Below, piece after piece: positions 34,221-42,887 of a stretch of 64,000 nt of DNA. This DNA is from Maritalea sp049801075 (GTDB lineage: Bacteria; Pseudomonadota; Alphaproteobacteria; Rhizobiales; Devosiaceae). The stretch spans positions 124,001 to 188,000 of the forward strand of contig NZ_JBNAGG010000002.1 of assembly GCF_049801075.1 (NCBI RefSeq), written 5' to 3'. Under the pieces are notes generated by a model that saw only the letters and a program-made list of their open reading frames with translations, ran no database searches and had not been told where the DNA came from. A program made the translations under genes and the position numbers. Every line of letters begins with the position of its first letter. The stretch's first letter is position 1.

Positions 34221-34831
34221 GCCATCGCCAATTGATTGCGATTTTGAGGGGCATTACGCCGGAAGAAGCTGTGGACGTGACTGCCGCTTTGGTGGACGCA
34301 GGCCTCACCATGATTGAGGTGCCACTTAACTCGCCACGCCCATGGGAAAGCATCTCCAAAATGCGCAAAGCGTTTGATGGTAAAGCATTGATCGGAGCGG
34401 GCACTGTGCTGACCGAGCAAGATGTTGATGATCTGGTTTCGTTTGAGGGCCAATTTGTGGTGTCGCCAAACTGCGATGTCGAAGTAATCCGCGCAACTAA
34501 GCGGGCTGGTTTGCAATCATTCCCCGGCGTGTTGACGCCAAGTGAATGTTTCGCGGCCATTCAGGCAGGCGCGGATGGATTGAAGATCTTCCCCGCTTCA
34601 GTGATTGGCCCGAGCGGCGTGAAGGCCATGAAGGCGGTTTTGCCGCCGAAAATGCCAGTTTATGCTGTTGGCGGCGTTGATGCTGAAAACTTTGACGTTT
34701 GGGTGCAAGCGGGCGTTGATGGCGCAGGCATTGGCGGTGGGCTTTATAAGCCGGGCGAGGGCGCCAAGATCGTTCATACGCGCGCGGTTGCCTTGGTGGA
34801 TGCCTATGATCAGGCGTTTGCGGACCATTGA
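34217..34831 (+). CDS. dgoA: 2-dehydro-3-deoxy-6-phosphogalactonate aldolase
   Basis: A 204-residue class I aldolase of the KDPG/KDPGal family. It begins with AILRGITPEEA, has the catalytic Glu in MIEVPLNSPRPWESI, the GAGTVLT loop and the Schiff-base lysine in GLKIFPASVIGP. The PLNSP motif is typical of the galactonate rather than the gluconate enzyme. It splits KDPGal to pyruvate and glyceraldehyde 3-phosphate. Translationally coupled to dgoK, and its stop overlaps the next gene. Confidence 0.93.
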   Translation: MSHRQLIAILRGITPEEAVDVTAALVDAGLTMIEVPLNSPRPWESISKMRKAFDGKALIGAGTVLTEQDVDDLVSFEGQFVVSPNCDVEVIRATKRAGLQSFPGVLTPSECFAAIQAGADGLKIFPASVIGPSGVKAMKAVLPPKMPVYAVGGVDAENFDVWVQAGVDGAGIGGGLYKPGEGAKIVHTRAVALVDAYDQAFADH

Positions 34832-35268
34832 GAATCTATGTTGATGGCGACGCCTGCCCGGTGAAAGCCGAGGTGCTGAAAGTCGCCGAACGATTTCAAG
34901 TGCCCGTCACCATTGTGTCCAATGGCGGGCTTCGCCCGTCGCGTGATCCGATGATCCAGAATGTGATTGTGCCTCATGGGGCAGATGCGGCGGATGATTG
35001 GATTGCCGAGCATATTGGCGCGGGCGAGATTGTGATCACCGCAGATATTCCCTTGGCCAGTCGTTGTTTGGAGAAACAGGCGCGAGCATTGGGGCCGACG
35101 GGCAAAGAATTTGATGCGCACAATATCGGCATGGCGTTGAGTATGCGTGAGCTCAACCAGCATTTGCGCGAGACCGGCGAAAGCAAAGGCTATAACAGGC
35201 CGTTCGATGCCAAGGATCGGTCGAACTTTTTGCAAGCGTTGGATCGGCTTCTGGCGAAAGTAGTTTGA
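34828..35268 (+). CDS. YaiI/YqxD (DUF188) family protein
   Basis: A 146-residue protein with the family N-terminus RIYVDGDACPVKAEV, the IVSNGG and VIVPHGADAADDWI blocks and ITADIPLA. Starting at TTG 34828, which overlaps the aldolase stop as TTGA, reproduces the family's usual N-terminus. The fold is PIN-like and may be a nuclease, but the biological role is unknown. Coupling to dgoKA looks fortuitous rather than functional. Confidence 0.85.
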   Translation: MRIYVDGDACPVKAEVLKVAERFQVPVTIVSNGGLRPSRDPMIQNVIVPHGADAADDWIAEHIGAGEIVITADIPLASRCLEKQARALGPTGKEFDAHNIGMALSMRELNQHLRETGESKGYNRPFDAKDRSNFLQALDRLLAKVV

Positions 35269-35288
35269 TCCCGGCTCACGGCCGGGAT
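35268..35288. terminator. Hairpin at the convergent gene junction, possible terminator
   Basis: ATCCCGGC-TCACG-GCCGGGAT is a perfect 8-bp stem that begins on the last base of the DUF188 stop codon. There is no T-run, so intrinsic termination is doubtful. A second small inverted repeat, AGTGTG/CACACT, lies at 35299-35319. Confidence 0.4.
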
Positions 35289-35363
35289 TGCCTAGTGTAG
35301 TGTGTAGAAATTCCACACTCTTGACATCCTCGGACCTGATCCAGGGTCAATAGGCAGCACCAG

Positions 35364-36425
35364 CTAGAGCGCAACCAAATGATTGTCGAAACGCAGATCA
35401 TCCAATGTCTGATCACCAAAATGGCCTAAGCCTGACGAGAATTGAAATGTGTTGCGGCCATAGTCGACGCCACAAATATCTGTTTCTTTCCGGCGGTCAA
35501 TGATGTTGCCATTTCCATCCAGAATGTAAGCGCAGCCGCCCTTCGGTGAGGTGATGGCAATATGCTCGCCATCGGCGCTTGCGGCAACTGAGCCGATATA
35601 ATTGCGCAGTGCAGCAAGGTCATCTTCTGGCATCATGATGAATTGAAGGCCATTTTCAGGGCTTGCCTTCGCGAGCAGGCTTTCGGCTAATTCACCGTCG
35701 CGCTGATATTGTCCTGCAATCCAAACATTGCCATTGTGCCCCAGCGCCATGTGGCGCAGCGACAATTTTTGCAATTGGTCGGGTGCGAAATAGCGCGCCA
35801 TCAGTTCGCCAGTATTTGGATTGAGCCATGCAATATTCGCGCGCATGGTGGCCAGATTGAGTTTTGCGCGCGCAAAATCCGGGTGGGTTTCAATGCCACC
35901 ATTGGCGATGATCAAATGGCTGGACTTTGGATCAAGCAGCAGATCATGCGGGCCGACGCCACCAGCGTCAAATTCGCCAATGCGTTTAATAGGGTTGGCC
36001 GTCAAATCATAAATGCCGATCACGCCGCGGGCCGCTTCAAAATCATTTTCGGTGGCATAAAACAGGCGTCCATCGGCGCTGAACGCGCCATGACCGTAAA
36101 AATGCCGGCCTTCAATGCTGGAGATTTCGCCCAAAATCTTGCCGTTTACATCGAACAGGATAGCAAAGGTGCCGGGGCGGCGGGCGAACACGATCAGCTT
36201 GTCCTTCTGCGCGGAGAGGGCAATGTCGTGGCCGCGGGCAGGAAGGTCAATTTTTGAGATCAGCTTGCCCTGTTCATTCAGTAAAACTGCGCCGAATTGG
36301 CCATTAGGAAAAGCGACGCATGAGGCAAAGATTTGCTCGGATTGTGCCAACACTTCCCGCGCGGGCAAAGCGAGGCTGCCGAGAAAAGTTGCCCCGGAGA
36401 TTTTCAGGAAATCGCGGCGTAACAT
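35364..36425 (-). CDS. Tat-exported DUF1513 protein of the iron operon
   Basis: A 353-residue protein with a twin-arginine leader (MLRRDFLKISGATFLGS, cleavage near VLAQS). The rest reads as repeated beta-propeller-like blades (FASCVAFPNGQFGAVLL, GHGAFSADGRLFYATEND, GVGPHDLLLDPKSSHLIIAN). DUF1513 genes are known companions of imelysin/di-heme genes. Folded export by Tat suggests a cofactor or metal. Its ATG overlaps the imelysin stop as TAATG. It is the last gene of the irpA operon; function unproven. Confidence 0.85.
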   Translation of the reverse strand: MLRRDFLKISGATFLGSLALPAREVLAQSEQIFASCVAFPNGQFGAVLLNEQGKLISKIDLPARGHDIALSAQKDKLIVFARRPGTFAILFDVNGKILGEISSIEGRHFYGHGAFSADGRLFYATENDFEAARGVIGIYDLTANPIKRIGEFDAGGVGPHDLLLDPKSSHLIIANGGIETHPDFARAKLNLATMRANIAWLNPNTGELMARYFAPDQLQKLSLRHMALGHNGNVWIAGQYQRDGELAESLLAKASPENGLQFIMMPEDDLAALRNYIGSVAASADGEHIAITSPKGGCAYILDGNGNIIDRRKETDICGVDYGRNTFQFSSGLGHFGDQTLDDLRFDNHLVAL

Positions 36426-37483
36426 TAGTCGCCATCCAAAGACGAAAAGCCCACCACTAGGCCAAGTTCCGGTGCGATTTGATCGTTGGCGATATCGCGC
36501 AAGGAGTGCAGCACAAGGCGCAAATAGTCGACCTTTTTCCGCAGAGCTTCATCTACTAAAATCTCTTGATTGCTGTGTTCTGCTAATTCTTTCGCGGTGC
36601 GCAGAGCGTTGTTAAGTTCAAAGCGATAGGCGTTGAGCGCGATGGCCAGCACATCATCTTCGTCATAGTGCCCGGAAAATGCATCGAACGCGTCGGCAAG
36701 GCCTTCAATATCGGCCAGCACCAAGTTCATGCTGAGTGCGGCGCGGCGGAGGGGCAACACGTTGAGGTTGGGATTTTCTTCGGCCCACTCATTCAGGCGG
36801 GTGGCGCTGATGATTTCGGGGAAGTGCGAGAATGTTTTAAAGCTGATGCGCAGCACATCTTCTTCTGTTCGAAACAGTGCGGAGCCTTCGTGTGGGTTTT
36901 CAAATTGCGCAATCAGCCCATCATCTGCCACGAGTTCAACCACCATTTGGTCGGCCATGGCCCACATATTTTGGGCGATGGTTTCGCCATAGCGACAGGC
37001 GTGGCTGTTGGTATCAGATGTCAGCTTGTCTGCCAGTGCGCCATGCAGCACATATTCCAAAGCGTTCAATCCTTGCAGTGCCACGCTTTTGTCTTTCAAG
37101 CTTTCAACGCTCAACACGCTTTCATCTTCGCCCACCAGCGCTTTTTGCACCTGCTTCAGCCCGGTCGATTTCCGGTCGGGCCAGAAATAAAGCCGTTCCA
37201 GCCGATCATTTTGGGTGATCGGGCCGAACCGCACAGGTTCTGCATAGGCATAGGCGGTCACCAGCGCCGAAAAACCATCGCGGGCAGCTTGAAGATTGGC
37301 CTCCGAAGGGGATTGGCACAAAGCTTCCATCACATCGATCTGCGTATCGGCCTTGGCAGCGAGCTGTTGATAGGCAGGCACCAGATAATCGGTGAGCAGG
37401 GCGCTCGATTCTTCTGCCGTGGCGTTTTGCGCAAATAGAAGTGTCAGGGACAAGGTGGCGAATTTGATGGCATTTTTCATCAT
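36425..37483 (-). CDS. Imelysin-family periplasmic protein lacking the GxHxxE histidine
   Basis: A 352-residue protein with signal peptide (MMKNAIKFATLSLTLLFAQN, cleavage after ATA). The imelysin helical pattern is clear: RFGPITQNDRLERLYFWPD and QGLNALEYVLHG. The iron-site motif GxHxxE of EfeO/IrpA reads GLNALE, with Asn replacing His, whereas the paralog at 38988 has GYHAIE. Start overlaps the di-heme gene stop. It is probably part of a periplasmic iron-handling complex, but metal binding may be altered or absent. Confidence 0.87.
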   Translation of the reverse strand: MMKNAIKFATLSLTLLFAQNATAEESSALLTDYLVPAYQQLAAKADTQIDVMEALCQSPSEANLQAARDGFSALVTAYAYAEPVRFGPITQNDRLERLYFWPDRKSTGLKQVQKALVGEDESVLSVESLKDKSVALQGLNALEYVLHGALADKLTSDTNSHACRYGETIAQNMWAMADQMVVELVADDGLIAQFENPHEGSALFRTEEDVLRISFKTFSHFPEIISATRLNEWAEENPNLNVLPLRRAALSMNLVLADIEGLADAFDAFSGHYDEDDVLAIALNAYRFELNNALRTAKELAEHSNQEILVDEALRKKVDYLRLVLHSLRDIANDQIAPELGLVVGFSSLDGD

Positions 37484-38934
37484 AGTGACTTCAGAAATTG
37501 GATGAGATTATCGCGTGTGGTGCGGTTGAGCGCCATAAAGTTTTGCTTTGCCGTTTCTGCCTCGCCGCCATGAAACAAAATCGCTTCTTTCAAGCTGCGG
37601 GCACGGCCATCATGCAGATATCGTTCTTGATCAGCAACCGCTTTTGTGTGGCCAATGTCCCAAAGTGGTGGCGTGCGCCATTCGCTGTTGCCCAATTCGC
37701 CTTTTTGCGTGCGATCAGCGAGCATGTCGCCCATATCGTGGAGCAGAAAATCTGAATAGGGCCAGATCAGTTGGAAGCTGTTGCTGTCGTCTAGAGCGCT
37801 GCGCTTGGTCACATATTTCGGCGTGTGGCAGCTTACACATCCGGCCTCATAGAATGCTCGTTTCCCTTTCAAAATCGCAGGGTCTTCGGTTGCGGAGCGC
37901 TTTGGTACGGCCAGATTGCCCGTATAGAAAGCGGTCAGGTCCAGCACATTTTGCGGAATTTCATGTGCGCCAAGATTGGGCTGGGTGCCGCCGGGTGCCT
38001 CGCGGCAGGTGGTTTGTGCGGAGGTGCAGTCCCCCCAATCTTGTTGATGCCAAGGGTTGGAAAGACCCATATCCACAAAGAAGGCGCTGGCGACTTGTTC
38101 CACCAATGTCGTGGCATCTGCACGGTGGCCGAAGCGGCCCAAACCGTTGCTCTTCAATTTGGCTTCGCCTGAAATACCGTCTTGGTTTTTATCGTCCGGG
38201 TCAGCCTGCGCCAGAATATCGTTGGCGGCGATTTGGTCGATCAGGCCCATGCCGATCAAGGGTGGTGCGATACGCGGTGAAATCTCCGACTGTTCGGCGA
38301 TTGGGCCATGGCTTAAGTCGCTGATGATATATTCGGGGTGGTGCAGCGTGATCTGCTCACCATCATGCAATTCGATTGTCTCGACGCGGTAAGAAATGGA
38401 GACTTTGGCTTCCGGTTTCACTTTGCCGGAGGCGAAAAGTTGCAGTTGGTTGCCATAGGTGGGGTCACCCATTTGTCGGGCCGTGTCGATTAATTTGATG
38501 GCCAAGCCGACAGGTTGTTCTGCGTCACTTTCGGGCAAGCGGCCGCGGCCATTGCGAATGTGGCAGGATTGGCAGGCGCGGGCATTGAACAAGGGGCCTA
38601 GGCCGTCAGATGCTTTTGTGGAGCTGGGGGCGGCGACCCAGAATTTGTCGAACAGGGCCTCGCCTAAGGTGAAGTCCATGCGTTTTTCAGCGGGTAAATT
38701 GGCGCTGGGTTGGCTTAGCCGTTCGCGCCCGTCAATCTTGTCAGTTGACGTTGCGCCACCGGGATTGGCTTCAAAAGGCTCGGCTTTGGTAAAATCGACA
38801 GTAGGTGTGGTGACGCGCAGTAGTTTTGCGCGTTCGACATCATCCTTCGCCCAATCATATTTCGGTATAGATTGCGCATTCGCATGTGGCACGAGTATCA
38901 ATGAGAGCAGGGTGAATGCCAAAAAGGGCTTCAT
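37480..38934 (-). CDS. Di-heme c-type cytochrome (DUF1111, thiol oxidoreductase-like)
   Basis: ATG 38934 gives a 484-residue protein with signal peptide MKPFLAFTLLSLILVPHANA; a GTG at 38967 is possible but adds a hydrophilic extension. Two heme motifs are present: CQSCH (near residue 112) and CVSCH (near 365). In IrpA operons this cytochrome is thought to move electrons for ferric reduction or ferrous oxidation in the periplasm. It lies 53 bases after irpA and overlaps the second imelysin gene. Confidence 0.88.
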   Translation of the reverse strand: MKPFLAFTLLSLILVPHANAQSIPKYDWAKDDVERAKLLRVTTPTVDFTKAEPFEANPGGATSTDKIDGRERLSQPSANLPAEKRMDFTLGEALFDKFWVAAPSSTKASDGLGPLFNARACQSCHIRNGRGRLPESDAEQPVGLAIKLIDTARQMGDPTYGNQLQLFASGKVKPEAKVSISYRVETIELHDGEQITLHHPEYIISDLSHGPIAEQSEISPRIAPPLIGMGLIDQIAANDILAQADPDDKNQDGISGEAKLKSNGLGRFGHRADATTLVEQVASAFFVDMGLSNPWHQQDWGDCTSAQTTCREAPGGTQPNLGAHEIPQNVLDLTAFYTGNLAVPKRSATEDPAILKGKRAFYEAGCVSCHTPKYVTKRSALDDSNSFQLIWPYSDFLLHDMGDMLADRTQKGELGNSEWRTPPLWDIGHTKAVADQERYLHDGRARSLKEAILFHGGEAETAKQNFMALNRTTRDNLIQFLKSL

Positions 38935-38987
38935 GGAGCAAATCCATTGTGGGCCGATGCGGGCCACCCCGCACCGGCAGTTTATCT

Positions 38988-40259
38988 TTATTCAAAAACT
39001 GCGTCTGGATTGTCCAAGCTGTCTGAACCTTCCAGTTCAACGCCTTCCAGCTTCAAAGCAGCAACGGCGCGTTCAATCGAGCGGGTTTGCTTCACCAAGG
39101 CATCAATGGCGTCTTGCACCACTTTGTTGCCTTCTTCATTGCCTTCGCCAATCATCTGGTCATAGGCTTCGGTGTTGGCGCGTTCCACCATGGCGGTGAA
39201 AGCATCCATTGTGGCGGCGATATCAGCGCGCAACTCGTCTGCTACGGCTTCATCAGCGTGGCTCACATAATGCGCAACTGAAGTGCCTTCAACCACTGTG
39301 CCATCAAGGCGCTCATAGCGGCCAAGATAGACATTTTGGATGCCTTTGGCGTCATAATAGTGAGAATTGTGGGTGTTGTCTGAGAAGCAATCATGCTCTT
39401 CTTCTGGATCATTGAGCAAAAGGCCAAGCTTCATGCGTTCGCCTGCCAATTCACCATAAGAGAGCGAGCCAAGACCGGTCAGAATTGTGTTCAACACTTC
39501 GGCTTCGGACTTTTCTTCCAGTGCTGCGCGGGCAGCGCCACCTTGTTCCCAATTGGCCACCATCTCTTCTAGATCGGTCACCAACAGATCAGACGTGGCA
39601 TCAAGATATTGGCGACGACGGTCGCAATTGTCATTGGTGCAATTGTCCAATGAGAAGTCGGTTGCTGCGCGGTTACCTGTGCCAGCGTCAGTACCGTTCA
39701 AATCTTGGCCCCAAAGCAAAAATTCAATGGCGTGGTAGCCTGTTGCCACATTGGCTTCAACGCCGCCAGCTTCGTGCAGTTTTTCGCCCAAAAATTCAGG
39801 TGTGATCTCATCAACGGTCAGCGTTTCGCCATTAATATTGATGGTCTTGTTGGCGATGATGTTGGCGTTGAATAATGGGTTGGTGTCGCTTTCCAAGCCA
39901 TAGGCGCTGGCGTCGACATAGTCGATCAAGCCTTCATCCAAGGGCCAAGCGTTCACGCGGCCTTCCCAATCGTCCACGATGGCATTGCCGAAGCGATAGG
40001 CTTCTGTTTGTTGGTAGGGCACGCGGGCCGCCAACCAAGCGTCTTTCGCGGCTTGCAGATTTTCTTCTGTCGGCGCGGCCAGAAAGGCGTCAATCGCTTC
40101 TTGAAGGCCCTTTGCCGTGAACAGGCTATCTTCAAATGTTGCGTGGGCAATATTGGCATATGTTTCCACAACGCCATGGTCTTCATCATGGGCCAAGGCG
40201 AATGTTGGTGCCGCTGTCATCAAGGCAGCAGCGGAAATGATTGCAAGTCTTTTCATCAT
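38988..40259 (-). CDS. irpA: IrpA-type imelysin, iron-regulated protein A
   Basis: A 423-residue periplasmic protein with signal peptide MMKRLAIISAAALMTAAPTF and cleavage after ALA. The imelysin iron motif is ATGYHAIEFLLWG, preceded by FRFGN-like YRFGNAIVDDWEGRVNAWPL, both typical of IrpA. It is the first gene of a four-gene operon. A TTG at 40274 lies seven bases after GGAGG and would add MAPAN; ATG 40259 fits the signal peptide better. The SD is followed by a hairpin with that TTG in its loop (40264-40282). Irr/RirA-type sites lie upstream. Confidence 0.9.
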   Translation of the reverse strand: MMKRLAIISAAALMTAAPTFALAHDEDHGVVETYANIAHATFEDSLFTAKGLQEAIDAFLAAPTEENLQAAKDAWLAARVPYQQTEAYRFGNAIVDDWEGRVNAWPLDEGLIDYVDASAYGLESDTNPLFNANIIANKTININGETLTVDEITPEFLGEKLHEAGGVEANVATGYHAIEFLLWGQDLNGTDAGTGNRAATDFSLDNCTNDNCDRRRQYLDATSDLLVTDLEEMVANWEQGGAARAALEEKSEAEVLNTILTGLGSLSYGELAGERMKLGLLLNDPEEEHDCFSDNTHNSHYYDAKGIQNVYLGRYERLDGTVVEGTSVAHYVSHADEAVADELRADIAATMDAFTAMVERANTEAYDQMIGEGNEEGNKVVQDAIDALVKQTRSIERAVAALKLEGVELEGSDSLDNPDAVFE

Positions 40260-40338
40260 GTTTGCCGGGGCCAAATCCCGGCCTCCTTTGGTCGGATAAA
40301 TCTCGGGCCACGCCAGCTTGTCTGGTGTGGATTTAATA

Positions 40339-40353
40339 TGAGTTATCTGATCA
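40339..40353. promoter_or_regulatory. IRO-like site (TGA-N9-TCA) upstream of irpA
   Basis: TGA at 40339-40341 and TCA at 40351-40353 are separated by nine bases, matching the simple core described for RirA iron-responsive operators in alphaproteobacteria. The consensus is short and can occur by chance; support comes from its place between irpA and the ICE palindrome. Confidence 0.35.
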
Positions 40354-40384
40354 TATTTATAAAAACAAGAGAAAAATCAACAAG

Positions 40385-40399
40385 TTAGAATAGTTCTAA
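40385..40399. promoter_or_regulatory. Iron control element (Irr box) upstream of irpA
   Basis: TTAGAA-TAG-TTCTAA is a perfect inverted repeat matching the ICE motif bound by the haem-responsive regulator Irr in Rhizobiales and Rhodobacterales (core TTAGAA-N3-TTCTAA). It lies about 125 bases upstream of the irpA start and about 43 bases from the stop of the FAD oxidase gene. It implies control of the whole four-gene operon by iron/haem status. Confidence 0.8.
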
Positions 40400-40441
40400 G
40401 AAAGCGGAAACTATTCCTATTTGCTTGTGTATAAATTGACT

Positions 40442-41731
40442 TTAGCCAATTTTTGCATGTTTTAGAACTGGATAGCCGGCATGCATAGCTGCTGCGCCAC
40501 ATTCGTAATAGGTCGACTTTGCGGCAGTCATTGGCTCATCATATTGCTCGATAGGTGCCAGCGGCAGCAGGCTTTCATCCTGATTTATCAGGGCCTTGAC
40601 CATTTGGGTGCCAAACAAAGTGCCGGGGCCGATGCCGCGACCAGAATAGCCGAATGGGGCGTATCCCTTGCCGTCAAAATCCATGATTTTAGGTAAATGG
40701 TCTGACGTCATCGCGATCTTGCCGCACCATTGGTGGGTGAATGGCATGTCTGGCAAATCTGGATAGAGGTCACGCAGTTTTTGTCGACCCCACATTTTGT
40801 GGAACGGCGCGGTGGCATGGTCCAAACTGCCGATTGCGCCGAGGATCAGGCGATTTTCGGCGTCGAGCCGCAGGCTGGTCATCACCGTCGCGCAATCCCA
40901 TGTGCCCTCACGGTTCGGCAGGATATGTGCGGCTTGGTCGTCACTCAGTGGGGCAGTGGCAGATTGGAAGAACTGCACTGTCGAGAATTGATTTTTCGGG
41001 TGGCGCACATGCTTATGATCGTACGCATTGGTGGCGATGATCACATATTTGGCGGTGAACTCGCCTTGTGCGGTGGCCACACGCCACGCGCCATTTTGCT
41101 GCACGGCAGTGGCCGGGCAATGTTCCACAATTTTTGCACCTGCATCCTGAGCTGCCTTGGCCAATCCTTGGGCAAATTTGAGCGGATGGATGGTGCCTGC
41201 GCGGGGATCAAATAGGCTGGCCACAAAATGGGTCGAGCCTAGCCGCTTCTGCGTTTCCGCTTCGTCCAGCATTTGCACAGGCGCGCCACGCGCTGAAAGC
41301 TGGTCAAGTCGCTTGTCCAAATCCTTCTTGTGATAATAGCTTTGGGCACAATGCAGCGTGCCGTTGCGCACCGCGTCGCATTCAATCTGGTGTTGATCAA
41401 TCAAGTCAAATACGAGCGCTGGCGCACCAGCAAGAGCAGTGTTTAGCTTTTCGCCAGCCGCTTTGCCAAGCGTGTCTTCCACTTCCTGCGGTGGAGTCCA
41501 CAATCCAGCATTCACCAGTCCAACATTGCGGCCGGAGCCGCCAAAGCCAATGGTTTCGGCTTCCAACAAGATGACGCTCAGCCCGGCTTTTGCTGCTTCA
41601 AGGGCAGCAGAGCAACCGGAAAAACCACCGCCAATAATGGCGAGGTCAACGCTTTGTGCATCGTGCGTTTGCGCAAATGTTGGGGCGTTCGCGGTGGCTT
41701 GCCAAAGATTGGTGAGTGGCGCAGTCGTCAT
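40442..41731 (-). CDS. FAD-dependent amine/amino acid oxidase (DAO family, PuuB/OrdL-like)
   Basis: A 429-residue flavoprotein with the dinucleotide motif LAIIGGGFSGCSAALEAAKAG at about 30-50, the second stretch GFGGSGRNVGLVNAGLW, and the C-terminal FAD motif FGYSGRGIGPGTLFG. This set matches gamma-glutamylputrescine oxidase-like enzymes, which oxidise amines or N-substituted amino acids with oxygen. It has no signal peptide. It starts two bases after the threonine aldolase stop, so both are co-transcribed. Confidence 0.85.
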   Translation of the reverse strand: MTTAPLTNLWQATANAPTFAQTHDAQSVDLAIIGGGFSGCSAALEAAKAGLSVILLEAETIGFGGSGRNVGLVNAGLWTPPQEVEDTLGKAAGEKLNTALAGAPALVFDLIDQHQIECDAVRNGTLHCAQSYYHKKDLDKRLDQLSARGAPVQMLDEAETQKRLGSTHFVASLFDPRAGTIHPLKFAQGLAKAAQDAGAKIVEHCPATAVQQNGAWRVATAQGEFTAKYVIIATNAYDHKHVRHPKNQFSTVQFFQSATAPLSDDQAAHILPNREGTWDCATVMTSLRLDAENRLILGAIGSLDHATAPFHKMWGRQKLRDLYPDLPDMPFTHQWCGKIAMTSDHLPKIMDFDGKGYAPFGYSGRGIGPGTLFGTQMVKALINQDESLLPLAPIEQYDEPMTAAKSTYYECGAAAMHAGYPVLKHAKIG

Positions 41732-41733
41732 AT

Positions 41734-42786
41734 TTACCCGTTGAAGCTTTTGAAGGCAGAAATGATTTGATCGAGCTGATTGTCGTCAATATTGCGGTGC
41801 AACACGATCCGGCTTTCTGTGCCTGCTGAGATGATGATTTTATTGTCGCGCATATGTGCGCCCAGCTTTTTGGCGCGTTCCTTATCTAGGTGCACAAACA
41901 GCATGTTGGTTTGATTGTCTTGATAAGTCACATCATAGCGTCCGGTTTCATTCAGCGCGTCGGCGAGCACTTTTGTGCGGCGGTGATCTTCAGCCAAATC
42001 ATCAACATAATTGTGCAGCGCAAAGCGACCCGCTGCGGCGATGATGCCAGCTTGACGCATGCCGCCGCCTAGCATTTTGCGCCAGCGTTGTGCTTGCTTG
42101 ATAAAATCATTACTGCCCACCAAAACTGCACCAACTGGCGCGCCCAAGCCTTTGGACAGGCAGATATTGATGCTGTCAAACGGGGCGGCCATGGCTGCCG
42201 CGTCTACGCCGAGCTTTACACAGGCATTGAACATACGTGCGCCATCAAGGTGCAGGTTCAAATCATGGGCGCGACCAGCGTCAATGGCGGCCTTTGTGCG
42301 CTCCATGCTGATGGCTTGGCCCGAATTAGTGTTTTCCAAAACCAGTGTTTTGCTGTTGGGGAAATGGGTGTCGTCTGGCTTGATGGCTGCATGAATATCG
42401 TCGGGGTTCAGGCCACCATCTTCCTGCACGGGCAGGGGATCATATGTTAGCCCGCCCAGCACTGCCGCGCCGCCTGCTTCATATTTGAAAATATGATATT
42501 TGCGCCCCACTAGAATTTCGTCGCCACGTGCATTGTGGGTGAGCATCGCCACCAGATTTGACTGGGTGGAAGATGGGAGAAATAGCCCGGCCTCTTTGCC
42601 TAGTTTGTCCGCCATTTCCTGTTGCAGCGCGTTCACATTTGGATCGTCACCATAAACATCATCACCCACATCGGCAGCGGCCATCACCTCGCGCAATTGC
42701 GCGTCTGGTTTGGTTACTGTGTCAGACCGTAAATCAATAAAATCAGCGATATTGTCGATATTTTGGGTTTTGAGATTCTCGTACAT
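41734..42786 (-). CDS. ltaE: Low-specificity L-threonine aldolase
   Basis: A 350-residue fold-type I PLP enzyme. It opens with DLRSDTVTKP, has GDDVYGDDP, the PLP-stacking His in KYHIFKYEAGG, the cofactor-binding LHLDGARMFNA and the Schiff-base lysine K212 in ICLSKGLGAPVGA. It cleaves threonine/allo-threonine to glycine and acetaldehyde. It precedes the FAD oxidase in the same operon, suggesting joint use in glycine or beta-hydroxy amino acid catabolism. The Shine-Dalgarno sequence is weak. Confidence 0.93.
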   Translation of the reverse strand: MYENLKTQNIDNIADFIDLRSDTVTKPDAQLREVMAAADVGDDVYGDDPNVNALQQEMADKLGKEAGLFLPSSTQSNLVAMLTHNARGDEILVGRKYHIFKYEAGGAAVLGGLTYDPLPVQEDGGLNPDDIHAAIKPDDTHFPNSKTLVLENTNSGQAISMERTKAAIDAGRAHDLNLHLDGARMFNACVKLGVDAAAMAAPFDSINICLSKGLGAPVGAVLVGSNDFIKQAQRWRKMLGGGMRQAGIIAAAGRFALHNYVDDLAEDHRRTKVLADALNETGRYDVTYQDNQTNMLFVHLDKERAKKLGAHMRDNKIIISAGTESRIVLHRNIDDNQLDQIISAFKSFNG

Positions 42787-42887
42787 CTTGGTGCAATCTA
42801 TTTTGGAAAAGCAGTTCTAGGACTAGTCAGCCGGAGAGTGGCATGTCACTAATTTTGGTGCAACCAATATGTCGAAAGTTTTGAAGA

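Noticed and set aside
36668..37438. 256-codon open frame antisense to the second imelysin
   Set aside because: Fully contained in a gene with signal peptide and family motifs; the product has no recognisable domain.
37548..38324. 258-codon open frame antisense to the di-heme cytochrome gene
   Set aside because: Shadow frame rich in Arg/Cys; the opposite strand carries both CxxCH motifs.
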